Assembly (NCBI GenBank): GCA_023091665.1
Contig: JALJCQ010000018.1
Location: 682,001 to 746,000 of the forward strand
Length of the DNA: 64,000 nucleotides
Source: Pythium myriotylum
Lineage: Eukaryota; Oomycota; Peronosporomycetes; Pythiales; Pythiaceae
Direction: 5' to 3'
The position numbers and the translations under genes were made by a program. Position 1 is the stretch's first letter. Each line of letters opens with the position of its first letter. This document shows, in pieces, positions 39,225-48,925 of this stretch. Under the pieces are notes generated by a model. It did not search any database. It saw nothing but the letters and a program-made list of their open reading frames with translations, and was not told where the DNA came from.

Positions 39225-40267
39225 CGAACTGCTCGGATATAAGGTTACGGTAAGTGAATGTGCTCGTACCGTAATAAAATTACCGTATCTCAAGTGAATT
39301 CCCAAAATCACGATGGAAATTCTAAATATCTAGAAAGGTGGGGGGGGGCTCTTAATTCCGATAATGGTCCCTTTCCGATGGGCCACACCCGACTTCGCCC
39401 TACCTAATGCCAAACGGCGGTTGGCCTTGACCCGCCAACTGCCCACTTGAAAGTCGCCATTGCACCGTGATTTGACTTGACGACGACCACGACGAAGATC
39501 TCATCGAGCATTGAGAGTCTTCCCCCGCGATCGCAATCCCGACGGCTGCATCGCGGGCAGCGAGCAATTCGTCGCCGACCTCTACATACCATCGGTCTCG
39601 TCGTAAAACGCTGCGCCAAGGAGAAAGAAGGTTTGCTCCGAGTTCGCAGGGCTAGTCCAACGTGAGCGCCGTCCTTATGGTACATGCACCTGGGCTCTAC
39701 ATTCACACAGAGCTCGTTTTCTTTTGAAGCTATAGTGTGTTGTGGTGTAACAACTACACGACTGGAGACTCGACGTGTAAACATGAAACCCGTGGTGAGC
39801 AATATAGAGGCGACTCAGTTGTTCCAGTTTGCCGCCTGGCATCTCAATAATTATGTAGCACAGTGTTGCTACGCGAGACTTCGCTAGGTTTGCCTGCGTC
39901 CTGCGGCGGTGGTACGTCGGAAAATCCTAGACGCGGATAGCCCAGTGTGTTGGAGTGGAGCACCGTGCGTTATCACGAAGAAAACAGGAAAAACAGCAAC
40001 CCGGTATTATCCGAACCTCTGTCAACGTTACCTCTTCCCACATGGTATGCGTTGGATGTCAGGCATGGCCTGGTGATAATATCGTTTTGACTTATCGCTT
40101 GGTAACTTCATCTTCACACGAGCACGCGGAGATTGGCGGATCTACTCCGCATTTGTTGCTGACGCATCACGTTCGCGCGAACAACAAGGTGGCTCACCGG
40201 CTAGCGGCAATCATGCCATGTCGAAACCGGCCAAGCTACTAAAATTTGCCCAAGTCTATTGAGTTCA

Positions 40268-40305
40268 ACCGAATGCAGGCTGAATGTCATTCAGCTGCAT
40301 TCGGT
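40268..40305. repeat. Imperfect hairpin, arms about 17 bp
   Basis: accgaatgcaggctgaat pairs with attcagctgcattcggt around a gtc loop, with one bulged g. It lies in gene-poor DNA, far from either flanking stop codon. Confidence 0.75.
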
Positions 40306-40561
40306 CATACTGACCATGACGTCCTACTTCAATATTCATGACAGTGCAGCCCGCCATGCTTGAACGAAGCAAAGAAGGATACAGTGCATCGGTATCATAT
40401 CAGTCAAATCGAGGTCTAATAGTTCGCCTCTCTAGAAACCTCAGCGAGATCTTTGGGGAGGCGTCGTGCAATGTCCCGATGCGACACAGCCTGTGTGTAG
40501 TCGAAACTGACTGCTATTTCGTTGCTATTGGGTGCATGCAGATGATGTCTCCAGCTGAGTC

Positions 40562-40586
40562 CAAGCACAGGGAGTCCCTGTGCTTG
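40562..40586. repeat. Perfect 11-bp hairpin
   Basis: caagcacaggg and ccctgtgcttg are exact reverse complements around agt. Confidence 0.75.
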
Positions 40587-41459
40587 CACGCAGCTGCCTT
40601 GAGTTAGCTCGTGTGATGAGCATGCTGTTCCGATGACCGCCAGAGGGGTTCAGTAGAAGTTCACTATTGCTGCGACACCCACGATTGGGGCGCTACACTA
40701 AGCGTGATTGTTTGCCGTTGACCTGTCTCGATAGGACATAGTTGCTGTGAAGCGAAAATTTGAAGGTTGTCTTCCATCAGCCAAAGAATTTCTAACGCTC
40801 GGAGTTCATCGAGATGCACCGTCCAAGTGAAACGGGCTCGCGTTATGGTATTGCGCTGGGAGCTACGCGAGGAGTGCCATTGGCATCAGCCACTATGCCT
40901 TTTTGAGATGTTGCTAGCTCTATGAGGATTGAACTGGCTTCGTGGAGAGGAATTGAACTCGATGGAGAAATCTTGGGGATCTCTCTTTCTGCCAGGTAGA
41001 CACAACGTGGTGACGGACATGTTAATTGCACATGACCTTGGCACCAGTCGTGCATGTTGCCTCGTCGACGCCGACGTCCACGTCGTCTCGACGATCCCAC
41101 TCCGTCGAGCATCAGCTCCATGGACCTTCCATATCTGATAGACTAGCACAAACAACTGGATATTCATTTGACATACTACGACTAATACATGGCGACTTGT
41201 GTGTAACCTGCATGAAATTATCCAGACATCATTGGAGACTGGTTCCAATTCGATTTCAACGTTCTTGTCGGCCCATGCATTGTATCGATCTTTGTACGTA
41301 GTTGGCTTGTTCTCCGGCTCTTGTCTCTCCATTTGTCTTGTCTCCCAATCGCATTATTTCTTGGAGTGTGAGGTTCTTGTCGGATCGTTGTGTCGTGACG
41401 CCACACGATGTCTCGAAGTACTGCATTCCGTACCTGGCTCACACCACGACAATTTCTGA

Positions 41460-42314
41460 TTAAGGAAACTGATCGGCCACTTCACCGCTTAACAAGTACG
41501 CATCCTGCTTGATCCTAGCATCTTGCACAACGATCGCAACTTCGTGGAGTGGGAGGAAGGCTTGCAGCGACTTCACAAGCTCAAATGACCATTGGACTCG
41601 TTCAACAAGAGCGTCTTCGTTGAACACGAACATTCCTCGACCCATACATTGCAACCTTTGACCGACGATCTTATCACGGATGTGGCGGTGCTCGGGGCGT
41701 TTCAAATGTGGGAATACGAAATCTATCGTCCTGTTCGACATTGTCATCTCCAAAGTGACGCTGGCAACCACTGAACTTGACGCCTCGAAAGAAGCTCGTA
41801 CTTCGGTGCGCTCAAGTATGATGACATAGTCATCGAACACTGTCGGGAAGAGTCTGTTTTGTTCAATAAATCTCGCGCGTCCTTGATCATCGCCCGTCCT
41901 GACATCTCGATGAAAGGTCGAATTCACGAAAGCGAGTTGTTCAGCCAAGAGCGGGTGTCGTCGCCGAGTCGTGCAGCTTGTATGCTGATCATCGAGCGTG
42001 AGGCCGTAGCGAAAAAGCCGAAAATACTCTAGCGCCTTCTTGCATGCCGCGTCTCGTGCGTTTGTCAACCGAAGCAAAAACAGGTGTTCATGCTGCAACC
42101 GCGCGACTTGGAGGCGTAAGGACTCCACGGTGTCCTCGAGCTCGATCGCCTCTGCCTTCAGCTTATTGCGGTACCGCGCTTGATTGGCGCGACACTGTTC
42201 TCGCCGTCGCGCAGTCTTGATGCGAACTCGCTTCTTCTTGGTCGACTGAGTAGCCGGTGTGGACTGGTCGGACCCGCTCGACTGTTCCCAAGCTCCAGCT
42301 GAGTAGTGAGTCAT
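41460..42314 (-). CDS. bZIP transcription factor, Cys variant
   Basis: A 284-residue protein from the ATG at 42314. Residues 26-75 form the basic region and leucine zipper: KKKRVRIKTARRREQ, then CRANQARYR, then LEDTVESLRLQVARL. Aligning the zipper heptads and Arg49 puts Cys41 where nearly all bZIPs have the invariant base-contacting Asn. Such Asn-to-Cys bZIPs are described in Phytophthora. The remaining 190 residues form a domain shared with the two other bZIP proteins here (FRLFRYGL at about 94-101, then AFVNSTFHRDV, FVFPHL and FVFNEDA). It presumably acts in the nucleus; targets are unknown. No introns. A second bZIP gene lies 1 kb upstream in the same orientation. Confidence 0.9.
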   Translation of the reverse strand: MTHYSAGAWEQSSGSDQSTPATQSTKKKRVRIKTARRREQCRANQARYRNKLKAEAIELEDTVESLRLQVARLQHEHLFLLRLTNARDAACKKALEYFRLFRYGLTLDDQHTSCTTRRRHPLLAEQLAFVNSTFHRDVRTGDDQGRARFIEQNRLFPTVFDDYVIILERTEVRASFEASSSVVASVTLEMTMSNRTIDFVFPHLKRPEHRHIRDKIVGQRLQCMGRGMFVFNEDALVERVQWSFELVKSLQAFLPLHEVAIVVQDARIKQDAYLLSGEVADQFP

Positions 42315-43327
42315 ATGAGCAGACGTCCATCTGCAGGGCTTCGGATCTCAGCGAGAGCTCACCTGCACCCGATGTCTGATCCGCCTGCCTCTGGGCATGA
42401 ACACTAGGGGAGGACACGCTGGTTTCGAGCCGGAGGCGTGACAAGGGCGTTGATAAAGCGCTAGCCGGCGCCCTGGCCGGTCGTCCTGAGCTGAGTTGCG
42501 TGCTTAGTCGTGACATGGACTCGCTGGCCAGGCTCGCTGAAGAACCCCAATGGTTTATCTGTTCGTCGACCCCCGACCCTCGATTGAGCCCACGGTCTCT
42601 CTCGTCAGCAGAACTACCGACGACGGTACCCCTTGTTGGGGAGGTTACGAGATCGAGTGTAACCCGAGGTCGGTTTTTCACTCCTGAGCACACAAGAAAT
42701 TTGTCTCGAAAACATAACCACGCTCTATTGCAGTACACACGCATCCTGGGACACCAAACAACACGCGAAACAGAACATTACGTCTACTGTCTTACGATGA
42801 TGGACTGGGTCTCAGGTGCGGAACACCCGTGGGGAGAACTCGACGAGAGCCTGAACGAACCCTCGCAGATGCCGCCGCCCCCATATCGACGACGACAAGC
42901 GCGTTGATGTAGGCCAGACTGCAGCATGTGGAGGGATTTTCCACGAAGAAGACATCGGTAAACTCGATTTACAATTCAGGTTTGAAGAACATTTGACGGC
43001 CTGGAAAGCGCCCGACTAAGCGAGGCTCCTGTATATACACCTCGAGCACACTATTGCGACTAGTGTCCCATACAATTAACACTACAACAAGAGACGCCAC
43101 CCCGTGGACACCAAGCATTTGTGGGATCACGCGCCGGAGATGAGGGTCCACTCGAACTTCTTGAACGAATTCCCCTTCAAACCGAATCATGCGGAACGAC
43201 ATGCTTCGTCATGCCCACCCAGCTGTGTGATGATCGAACGCAAAACCATTTCCATTCAAACAGCACTTTATTACTTAGTTGGGGACGCGTGACGCGGTTA
43301 CAAAAGATGCAAGAGATTAATCGGCGT
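42315..43327. promoter_or_regulatory. Intergenic region between two bZIP genes
   Basis: About 1.0 kb with no supported gene. It presumably carries the 3' end signals of the 43328-44530 gene and the promoter of the 41460-42314 gene. A minus frame at 42744-42163 overlaps the bZIP start and is a shadow. Around 43000-43270 the minus-strand translation gives fragments such as FEGEFVQEVRVDPHLRRVIP, which resemble the shared bZIP C-terminal domain, so a decayed bZIP remnant is possible. Confidence 0.4.
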
Positions 43328-44530
43328 TCACAACGCTCGACGCGTTAGAGAAGTGAATCCTTCGTGGTCCATGGACGCTCTATCGCTCTCCGTGATGATG
43401 ATGTATGCGTCGTGGGCAATGTTCGCCCGATCTAAGACTAGTGCGGTCTCCTCAATCGGCAGCAGTGCCTGAAAAGCTCGCACGAAGTCGATGGTCCAGT
43501 TCATCCGGATAATATGACCGTCTGTATCAAACACAAACGTGCACGATGCTGAACACTCCAGGCGCCGATCAAGTAACTTCTCCCGGATGGCCTCGTTCTC
43601 AACCAGCAGCAAGTGGGGGAATATGAATCGTAACGAAGGCAATGAGATGGTCGCAGAGAGCGCGTATGTTGCGTTTACTAGGTGCGATTCGGACCCCATC
43701 ACACACTCCTCGTCGATCAGAACAAACTCGACATCGTCGAAGAAGTTGGAGTATCGGCGCATTTGTTCCAAAAAGATGGCGTGGCCACGCCCGTCGCCGA
43801 TTGTGAGCCCCCGATTGAACGTCGACAAGACAAACGCGACTTGTTCATTCAAAGTCACCCGGTTCGCTTGAACCCTCGAATCCTCGAAACTTAGTCCGTA
43901 ACGGAACAACCGAAAGTATTCTCGTACGACACCGACAACCTTATCTCGCGTGTCCATGCTCACATGAAGCGATTCCTGATGTTGTTGAAGTTGCATCACC
44001 TCTATGCGGAGCTGTTGAACAGCATTCTCAAGATCAGTCGCTGAGGTTTTTTGCTTCTGGCGATACCTCGCCTGATTGAGTCGACACTGCTCCCGTCGGC
44101 GCTCTGTTTTGATGCGGATCCTCTTCTTCTTTACTTTACCGTTAACCATAGTAGTAGCTGGTATTGTGGAGGAGGAGTTTGACGTACTGGTAGTTGTCGC
44201 AGTGCTAGAAGAGCCGAGGCGGTCGTTTAAATCACCCTTGGGGGACCCAGCACTAGAGGTGGGTGCGCTTAGGCTCCTGTTGGATGCAGAGGACGGCGAC
44301 CGCGAGGCTGCGTCCGGTGCTGATAGTGGACCATGATAGGAGTATATGGTCGGATGATCGTATCTTGGCGAAATCGTCGAAGACCATTCTTCCTGATCGG
44401 TTAGAGATCGCGGTCGGTTGCGCGTCGCCGTCATCCACGATTTTGACGCATGCCTCTGTTCCTGGTTCGATCTGACAGCCATGCTTTCTCGTCCTCTTAG
44501 CGCGTCAACCGATGACGGATTTCGGCTCAT
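43328..44530 (-). CDS. bZIP transcription factor, Cys variant, with long N-terminal region
   Basis: A 400-residue protein. The ATG at 44530 is used; an upstream in-frame GTG at 44557 is not. The first 130 residues are Ser/Thr/Pro-rich and low complexity, like an activation or regulatory region. The basic region KKKRIRIKTERRREQ plus CRLNQARYR has Cys149 at the invariant Asn position and Arg157 at the conserved Arg, followed by a LENAVQQLRIEVMQL zipper. The C-terminal 200 residues align with the 41460 gene (YFRLFRYGLSFED, AFVLSTFNRGLTIGDGRGHA, RFIFPHLLL and CTFVFDTDGHIIRMNW). Probably a nuclear regulator arising by tandem duplication with its neighbour. Confidence 0.9.
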   Translation of the reverse strand: MSRNPSSVDALRGRESMAVRSNQEQRHASKSWMTATRNRPRSLTDQEEWSSTISPRYDHPTIYSYHGPLSAPDAASRSPSSASNRSLSAPTSSAGSPKGDLNDRLGSSSTATTTSTSNSSSTIPATTMVNGKVKKKRIRIKTERRREQCRLNQARYRQKQKTSATDLENAVQQLRIEVMQLQQHQESLHVSMDTRDKVVGVVREYFRLFRYGLSFEDSRVQANRVTLNEQVAFVLSTFNRGLTIGDGRGHAIFLEQMRRYSNFFDDVEFVLIDEECVMGSESHLVNATYALSATISLPSLRFIFPHLLLVENEAIREKLLDRRLECSASCTFVFDTDGHIIRMNWTIDFVRAFQALLPIEETALVLDRANIAHDAYIIITESDRASMDHEGFTSLTRRAL

Positions 44531-47021
44531 TCCAATATCTGTCAATTGGTATCTCACAGCCTTGTCTTACCGCCTGGCCCAGCCGACGTCGTCGTCGTGG
44601 TCAGCTACTGTAGTACCACGTCACCCCAGCGTCTCCGACAGTCCGCCAGCAACCTCCGGCGCGTGGAGCCTCTCAGGAGGCACGTTAAATAGTGACGATA
44701 CCCCTCGTGTGCGTTAGCTCCACGTGGGGTCCGCCACTCGTCGCGTTGCGAGTCGCACGAGAACCGACCACCCTCTCGGACCCTCGGACGCCGTCGGGGA
44801 GGCTCTGCTCCTGCTCCCTCCAAGCTCTCGCCGTGACCACGCGCGGCGCCTGCTCTTCTCTCGCACGCTCGGCCTCGGAGATGTTTCGAGGGCGTCCGGG
44901 CGTTCCGCTTCGTGTTTCGCTCCCGCTCATAAACCCGATCGATTTCATCGTTGGTGCCCACATGCTGTCATCACCAGACGATTCGTTCCTGCAGGGTATG
45001 TGTTTACACTTACTCCACCATCCTAACTCGATAGTTTTTACCATCGAGACGAGTCGAAAATCGCAATATATACTGATTCAGCGACAGATGACGTCAAATC
45101 CATATAATGTGAACGCAGCTGAGCCACGTCTTTGTCTGTTCTGAAACAACGAGCATGGGACTGGGGCGCTGCGTGTCTTTGTGCTGGGGTCCTCCCTGCG
45201 TGAGCTGTTCTTTGAACATGCTCGGACGGAGATCGCAATGGGCTCACGCCAGCCCTGCCGTGGCGGCAGTATTTCGATCGCTCACGTATCCTTCGAGGCC
45301 TCACTGTCTTCGCTTGGAGGCAGTTCACAACCACGACGACATCCTCGTCGTCAGCATCCGACTCAGTCGGCCGTCGGCTTATGGTAACCACGCCTGCCGT
45401 TAGGAGACTCAAGTCGAGTCAACACTCGCACGAGTGGAATCCTCAATGCATTAAAAGTGCTCCCAGGGGCCAACACACGCGTCAGCAATGTGGGCCGCGC
45501 ATGCTGCATGCGCTGTCGCGTGTCTCTGTCTCTGGCATCATTCGTTCGCCACTTGTGGTTGGCTAATCAGGAGCCAATGCCGTTTCGCTTCTGGAATGTT
45601 GGAGCCCTCGGTACCGGTACCTGTGCGGCAAGCGTCGGGTCTGACGGCTGCAGCGATGCGTGTCTTCGCGAAGGAGTCATCCTTTGCTCCTGCTCCTGTT
45701 CCGTAACAAAGCAACAAGGGATCACGTGCCTCCACAACGCATTGCCGAACACTAGTGATCACCCCGTGGGTTTTGTTTACTCCAGTGCAACACCAGAGCT
45801 AACGCGTGTGTCGTATCCTGTTACTGCCCCGTCGACGAGCATGCTTCAGTAAATTGCCTCGGTTCCTCCCATCGGTGCCTTGTATGGAAATGTGGTGGCG
45901 AGAAGAGGCTTCACCAGTGACAAGGCCACGAATGACCTTCCAGCCTCCAGCCTCTTCACCGACTCCAGTAATCGATCTGGAATTAAGCGTTCAGACAAGC
46001 ATCGAGCTTGTCTGAACGCTCATGTCAGTTGATGAACTATTCGTTAACCTTTCACGGTGATCTGCCATGTCAGTAGTCTGGGGTGGCTTTGATCAGGCTT
46101 ACCAACAGGCTCGTCCGAGTAGGTCGAGTCGCTCAAGGTTTTTGGGACCTAGATGATGATACAATCCAAAGATCTTTCCATTTTCCACGCGAGCATCCAA
46201 GTTCCCATGTCCAGTCAATGTGGGGCCATGGGAATCCTCTGTTAGACGCGTTCCATCGTCTTCGTCCACATGAGCTCCCAAGAGACACAAGATTCGAGAA
46301 TACAAGCAAGAGCGGCACAAGCCCTCTCACCACGTTGAGTATTCAGTCTCGAGTCAACATACCGAGCTCCCAGCCTCCAACAATTCTGCACAATCCCAGG
46401 TGTCTTTCTTCAACTAGACGAGAAAGACGCATAGTGACATTGAGTGCTCAACCGGCTCTTTCAACTCAGCCATGTTGTTGCCAGTGGATGGAGCCGATGA
46501 AGTCTCGCAGTATGTTGTGTCGAAGCGTGAGGCGATTCCAAGCTCTTTTGAACGAGGGGAGCTTGGTATCCGAAGGGTCAGGTTTTCCCGAGATCACTCC
46601 AACAGGAGTCAGCTCTCACAGCCGTGCCGACGACGTGACCAACGACACTATCGTTGGTCACTCATAGGACTCACCGAATACGTGTATGACTCACGTGAGC
46701 TGCAGCACTTTAGTCAGACATGAAGCATACGGTTCGGTGTCGAGTGTCGCCCACCGCAAGAATCTTTCCTGATTTTAATGACCTAGATGAGCTGTTAGAC
46801 AGTTTTTCTTCTGACGTTTCTCGACATGACGTTCTTAAATTGAGGTTAACACCCCTGTCGCCACGGAATGCGCCAGTGGATAAACCCGAGTGATCACGGC
46901 CGTGTTGGATTGCGGGACCAAGCCCAGCCCAGATCAGTCCAGTACTCACTGAACTACACGTATTCAGTGTCCTGGCTCATTCTCCTCTCGACACAGTGCA
47001 TATTCGTACTTGTCGAATTCC
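44531..47021. other. 2.5-kb intergenic region between divergent bZIP genes
   Basis: This gap separates two divergently oriented bZIP genes. Frames at 45457-45852 and 46083-46667 on the plus strand are open for 131 and 194 codons, but they show no domain, have biased Ser/Thr/Arg composition and lack clear conservation cues, so I do not call them. A perfect 15-bp hairpin lies at 45986-46020. The rest shows nothing I can name. Confidence 0.45.
45986..46020. repeat. Perfect 15-bp hairpin with 5-base loop
   Basis: agcgttcagacaagc at 45986-46000 is the exact reverse complement of gcttgtctgaacgct at 46006-46020, around atcga. No poly-T tract follows, so it does not look like a simple terminator. 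Confidence 0.85.
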
Positions 47022-47765
47022 ATGGGAGTGGAGACGCCGTCCAAGAAGCGTCGAGTTCGGCCGCGAACGGAAGCGCGGCGGGCTCAGGGCCGACTCCACC
47101 AAGCGCGGTACCGAAAGAAGCAGAAGGCACTCGCTTTGTCACTGGAGCAAGATGTTCCCCGTCTTCAGCGTCTCGTCGAGCGCCTTGAGCACCATTGCGT
47201 TACTCTCCACAACGTCGTCGCTACACGCCACAACGCACAGCGTCTAGTTCTATGGATACTCGACAGTTATCGTTGCGGTATTGACGTCGCCAGTGCGCCA
47301 GTAGAAGGAAGGATTGCGTATCTGCAATCTGTCTTCCACGAGAATGTGCGTTTAGGCGACTCTTACGGCTTCGATTACTTTATCTGGCAGAATCGAAACT
47401 ACTCGACTCTCTACGACGGTTTCATGATCGACCCCATCGACGTTAAGAGCGTGAGCAGCGATGACTGTGTCGTCGTTCATGCGGACATCCGCGTCGAGAT
47501 GACTGTGTCGCTGAACACCATCCGGCATGTGTTCCCGCATCTTCTTCGGGCCGAGTATGCTCTTATCAAGTGGAAATTGCTCGGCGCAAGACTGGCTTGC
47601 CTCGGATCCAGCACATACGTCTTTAACAGCCAGGGACGTATCTGCGAAGTGGACTGGGCAGTTGACCTTGTCGCTGCATTACAGACTGTGCTCAGTCTCG
47701 AAGAGATCACGATCGTCCTTAGTCAGGCTCGCATTTTGAGTGGGGTCTATTTCATGACCACGTGA
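47022..47765 (+). CDS. bZIP-like protein with Gly at the invariant Asn position
   Basis: A 247-residue protein from the ATG at 47022; the frame opens slightly earlier at a TTG. The basic region KKRRVRPRTEARRAQ is followed by GRLHQARYRKKQK. Arg31 and the LEQDVPRLQRLVERL zipper fix the register, and Gly23 falls where Asn is invariant in classical bZIPs (Cys in the two neighbours). The C-terminal domain is shared with the two minus-strand bZIPs (YLQSVFHENVRLGDSYGFDY, HVFPHLLRAE and STYVFNSQGRICEVDWA). DNA binding may be altered or lost; it could act as a partner in heterodimers (inference). It converges on the NmrA-like gene with 32 bp between stops. Confidence 0.85.
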   Translation: MGVETPSKKRRVRPRTEARRAQGRLHQARYRKKQKALALSLEQDVPRLQRLVERLEHHCVTLHNVVATRHNAQRLVLWILDSYRCGIDVASAPVEGRIAYLQSVFHENVRLGDSYGFDYFIWQNRNYSTLYDGFMIDPIDVKSVSSDDCVVVHADIRVEMTVSLNTIRHVFPHLLRAEYALIKWKLLGARLACLGSSTYVFNSQGRICEVDWAVDLVAALQTVLSLEEITIVLSQARILSGVYFMTT

Positions 47766-47797
47766 TTTTCGTATTCAAATTGAGCCTACATTTTGCC

Positions 47798-48778
47798 TCA
47801 CTCCTTGTACGCTCGAAGAGGCCAAGCGTCCTCGTATTCCTGCACAAACTCGCGAAACGTTCTCGGTTGTTTGGAGAGCACATCCTCAACAGTGGTGGTC
47901 ACATCTCTCTCAGCGCCTGCTTCGATCGCTTTGGCAGTCTGGATCTCGTTCGTGATAGCCTCCGGGCGCTCACCGCGAATCCACATCGACGGTTGCACGG
48001 CCCACAAGGGAAAGTGCGTGTAGGTGACACGTTGACCGATCCCTTGGCTGAGCTGATCCGCCACTTCCTGGTACGACAAGGCTTCGGGCCCTGTCACGGC
48101 GTATTGTTCCGGAATTGCCATCGCATTCGCGGGCTTGATCAGAAGCAAGCTGAGCACTTCTGCAACGTCCTGTGGATGCACCAACGACACACGGCCATTC
48201 TTCACTGAGACGGAAAGTGAGCGACCGCAGATCATCTCGAATAGTTTGCCCTGTAAAAAAACGTCCATCATTGTGTTGGGTCTCACAAATCGCACGATCC
48301 CGTCAAACTTGAGGTCCTTGATGCGCTGCTCAACATGCCAGTGCTGCGCACCGACTGCCACGGCGCTCTTCTCGCCTAGGAACCCTTGCGGACATGAGAC
48401 CTTGAGCACGTCCTTGACCGAGCCGCTCCCCTTGGCCGCGTCCACGAGGTTCATCTCGAGGTCGAAGGCGTTCGGGTCGCTCAGCGCCGTCGAGACCACG
48501 ACGCCGTCGCATCCTTCAATCGCCTCCTGGATCTCTTGCTGCTTGGTGAAGTCCACGACGAAGTCGGTCTTCTCGGCGAAGAGCGGCGCGTGCGCTTGGC
48601 GCAGCCGCTCGACCAGGAGCTGCTCGGCGAGCGGCACGTCGGCGGCGCGCGCGATGCGGAAGGCCACGCGGTGGTGCTGCGGCTGCGCGCTCGCGGCCGC
48701 CGCGGCCCGGAGCAGCCGCGCGTTGAGCGCCGCGCGCGCCGTGAGCGGCAGCAGGAACGTCTTGGGCTTCTTCGTCAT
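47798..48778 (-). CDS. NmrA-like/atypical SDR NAD(P)-binding-fold protein
   Basis: A 326-residue protein from the ATG at 48778. The overall pattern follows NmrA/QDR2-type atypical short-chain dehydrogenases: an alternating beta-alpha N-terminus, FVVDFTKQQEIQEAIEGCDG then VVVST, a KVSCPQGFLGE segment, QHWHVEQRIKDLKFDGIVRF followed by VRP, and a C-terminal YAVTGPEALSYQEVADQL phrase. These are hallmarks of NAD(P)-sensing or quinone reductase relatives. The expected glycine-rich TGAxGxxG loop after the first strand is replaced by FLLPLTARAALNARLL, so cofactor binding may be lost or altered. It is probably cytosolic and is divergent from the dynein intermediate chain with 147 bp between starts. 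Confidence 0.75.
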   Translation of the reverse strand: MTKKPKTFLLPLTARAALNARLLRAAAAASAQPQHHRVAFRIARAADVPLAEQLLVERLRQAHAPLFAEKTDFVVDFTKQQEIQEAIEGCDGVVVSTALSDPNAFDLEMNLVDAAKGSGSVKDVLKVSCPQGFLGEKSAVAVGAQHWHVEQRIKDLKFDGIVRFVRPNTMMDVFLQGKLFEMICGRSLSVSVKNGRVSLVHPQDVAEVLSLLLIKPANAMAIPEQYAVTGPEALSYQEVADQLSQGIGQRVTYTHFPLWAVQPSMWIRGERPEAITNEIQTAKAIEAGAERDVTTTVEDVLSKQPRTFREFVQEYEDAWPLRAYKE

Positions 48779-48925
48779 GGTCCCGTCACTTGTCGCGTGT
48801 GTGGGGCGAGCGCTTGCTTCTCTTGATGAGCTTCAAGGACCCGCCGTTAGGAACAGCCACGCGATGTTCGTAACAGCCTATCAGTCGTTCGGTTCACGAC
48901 CTTTCAAGATCGGCCAGTCGGCGCG

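Larger units (their letters stand above)
39225..41459. other. 2.2-kb intergenic region with small hairpins, no gene seen
   Basis: This lies between the RINT1 promoter and the 3' end of the first bZIP gene. Open frames up to about 130 codons occur on both strands, but none shows domains or sensible neighbours. Two palindromic elements stand out, at 40268-40305 and 40562-40586. A G run lies near 39340. The region could hold old transposon debris; I could not identify one. Confidence 0.45.

Noticed and set aside
46083..46667. A 194-codon plus-strand ORF in the gap between bZIP genes.
   Set aside because: Composition is Ser/Arg/Pro-biased, no domain is seen and competing frames overlap. I could not support a start or splice structure.
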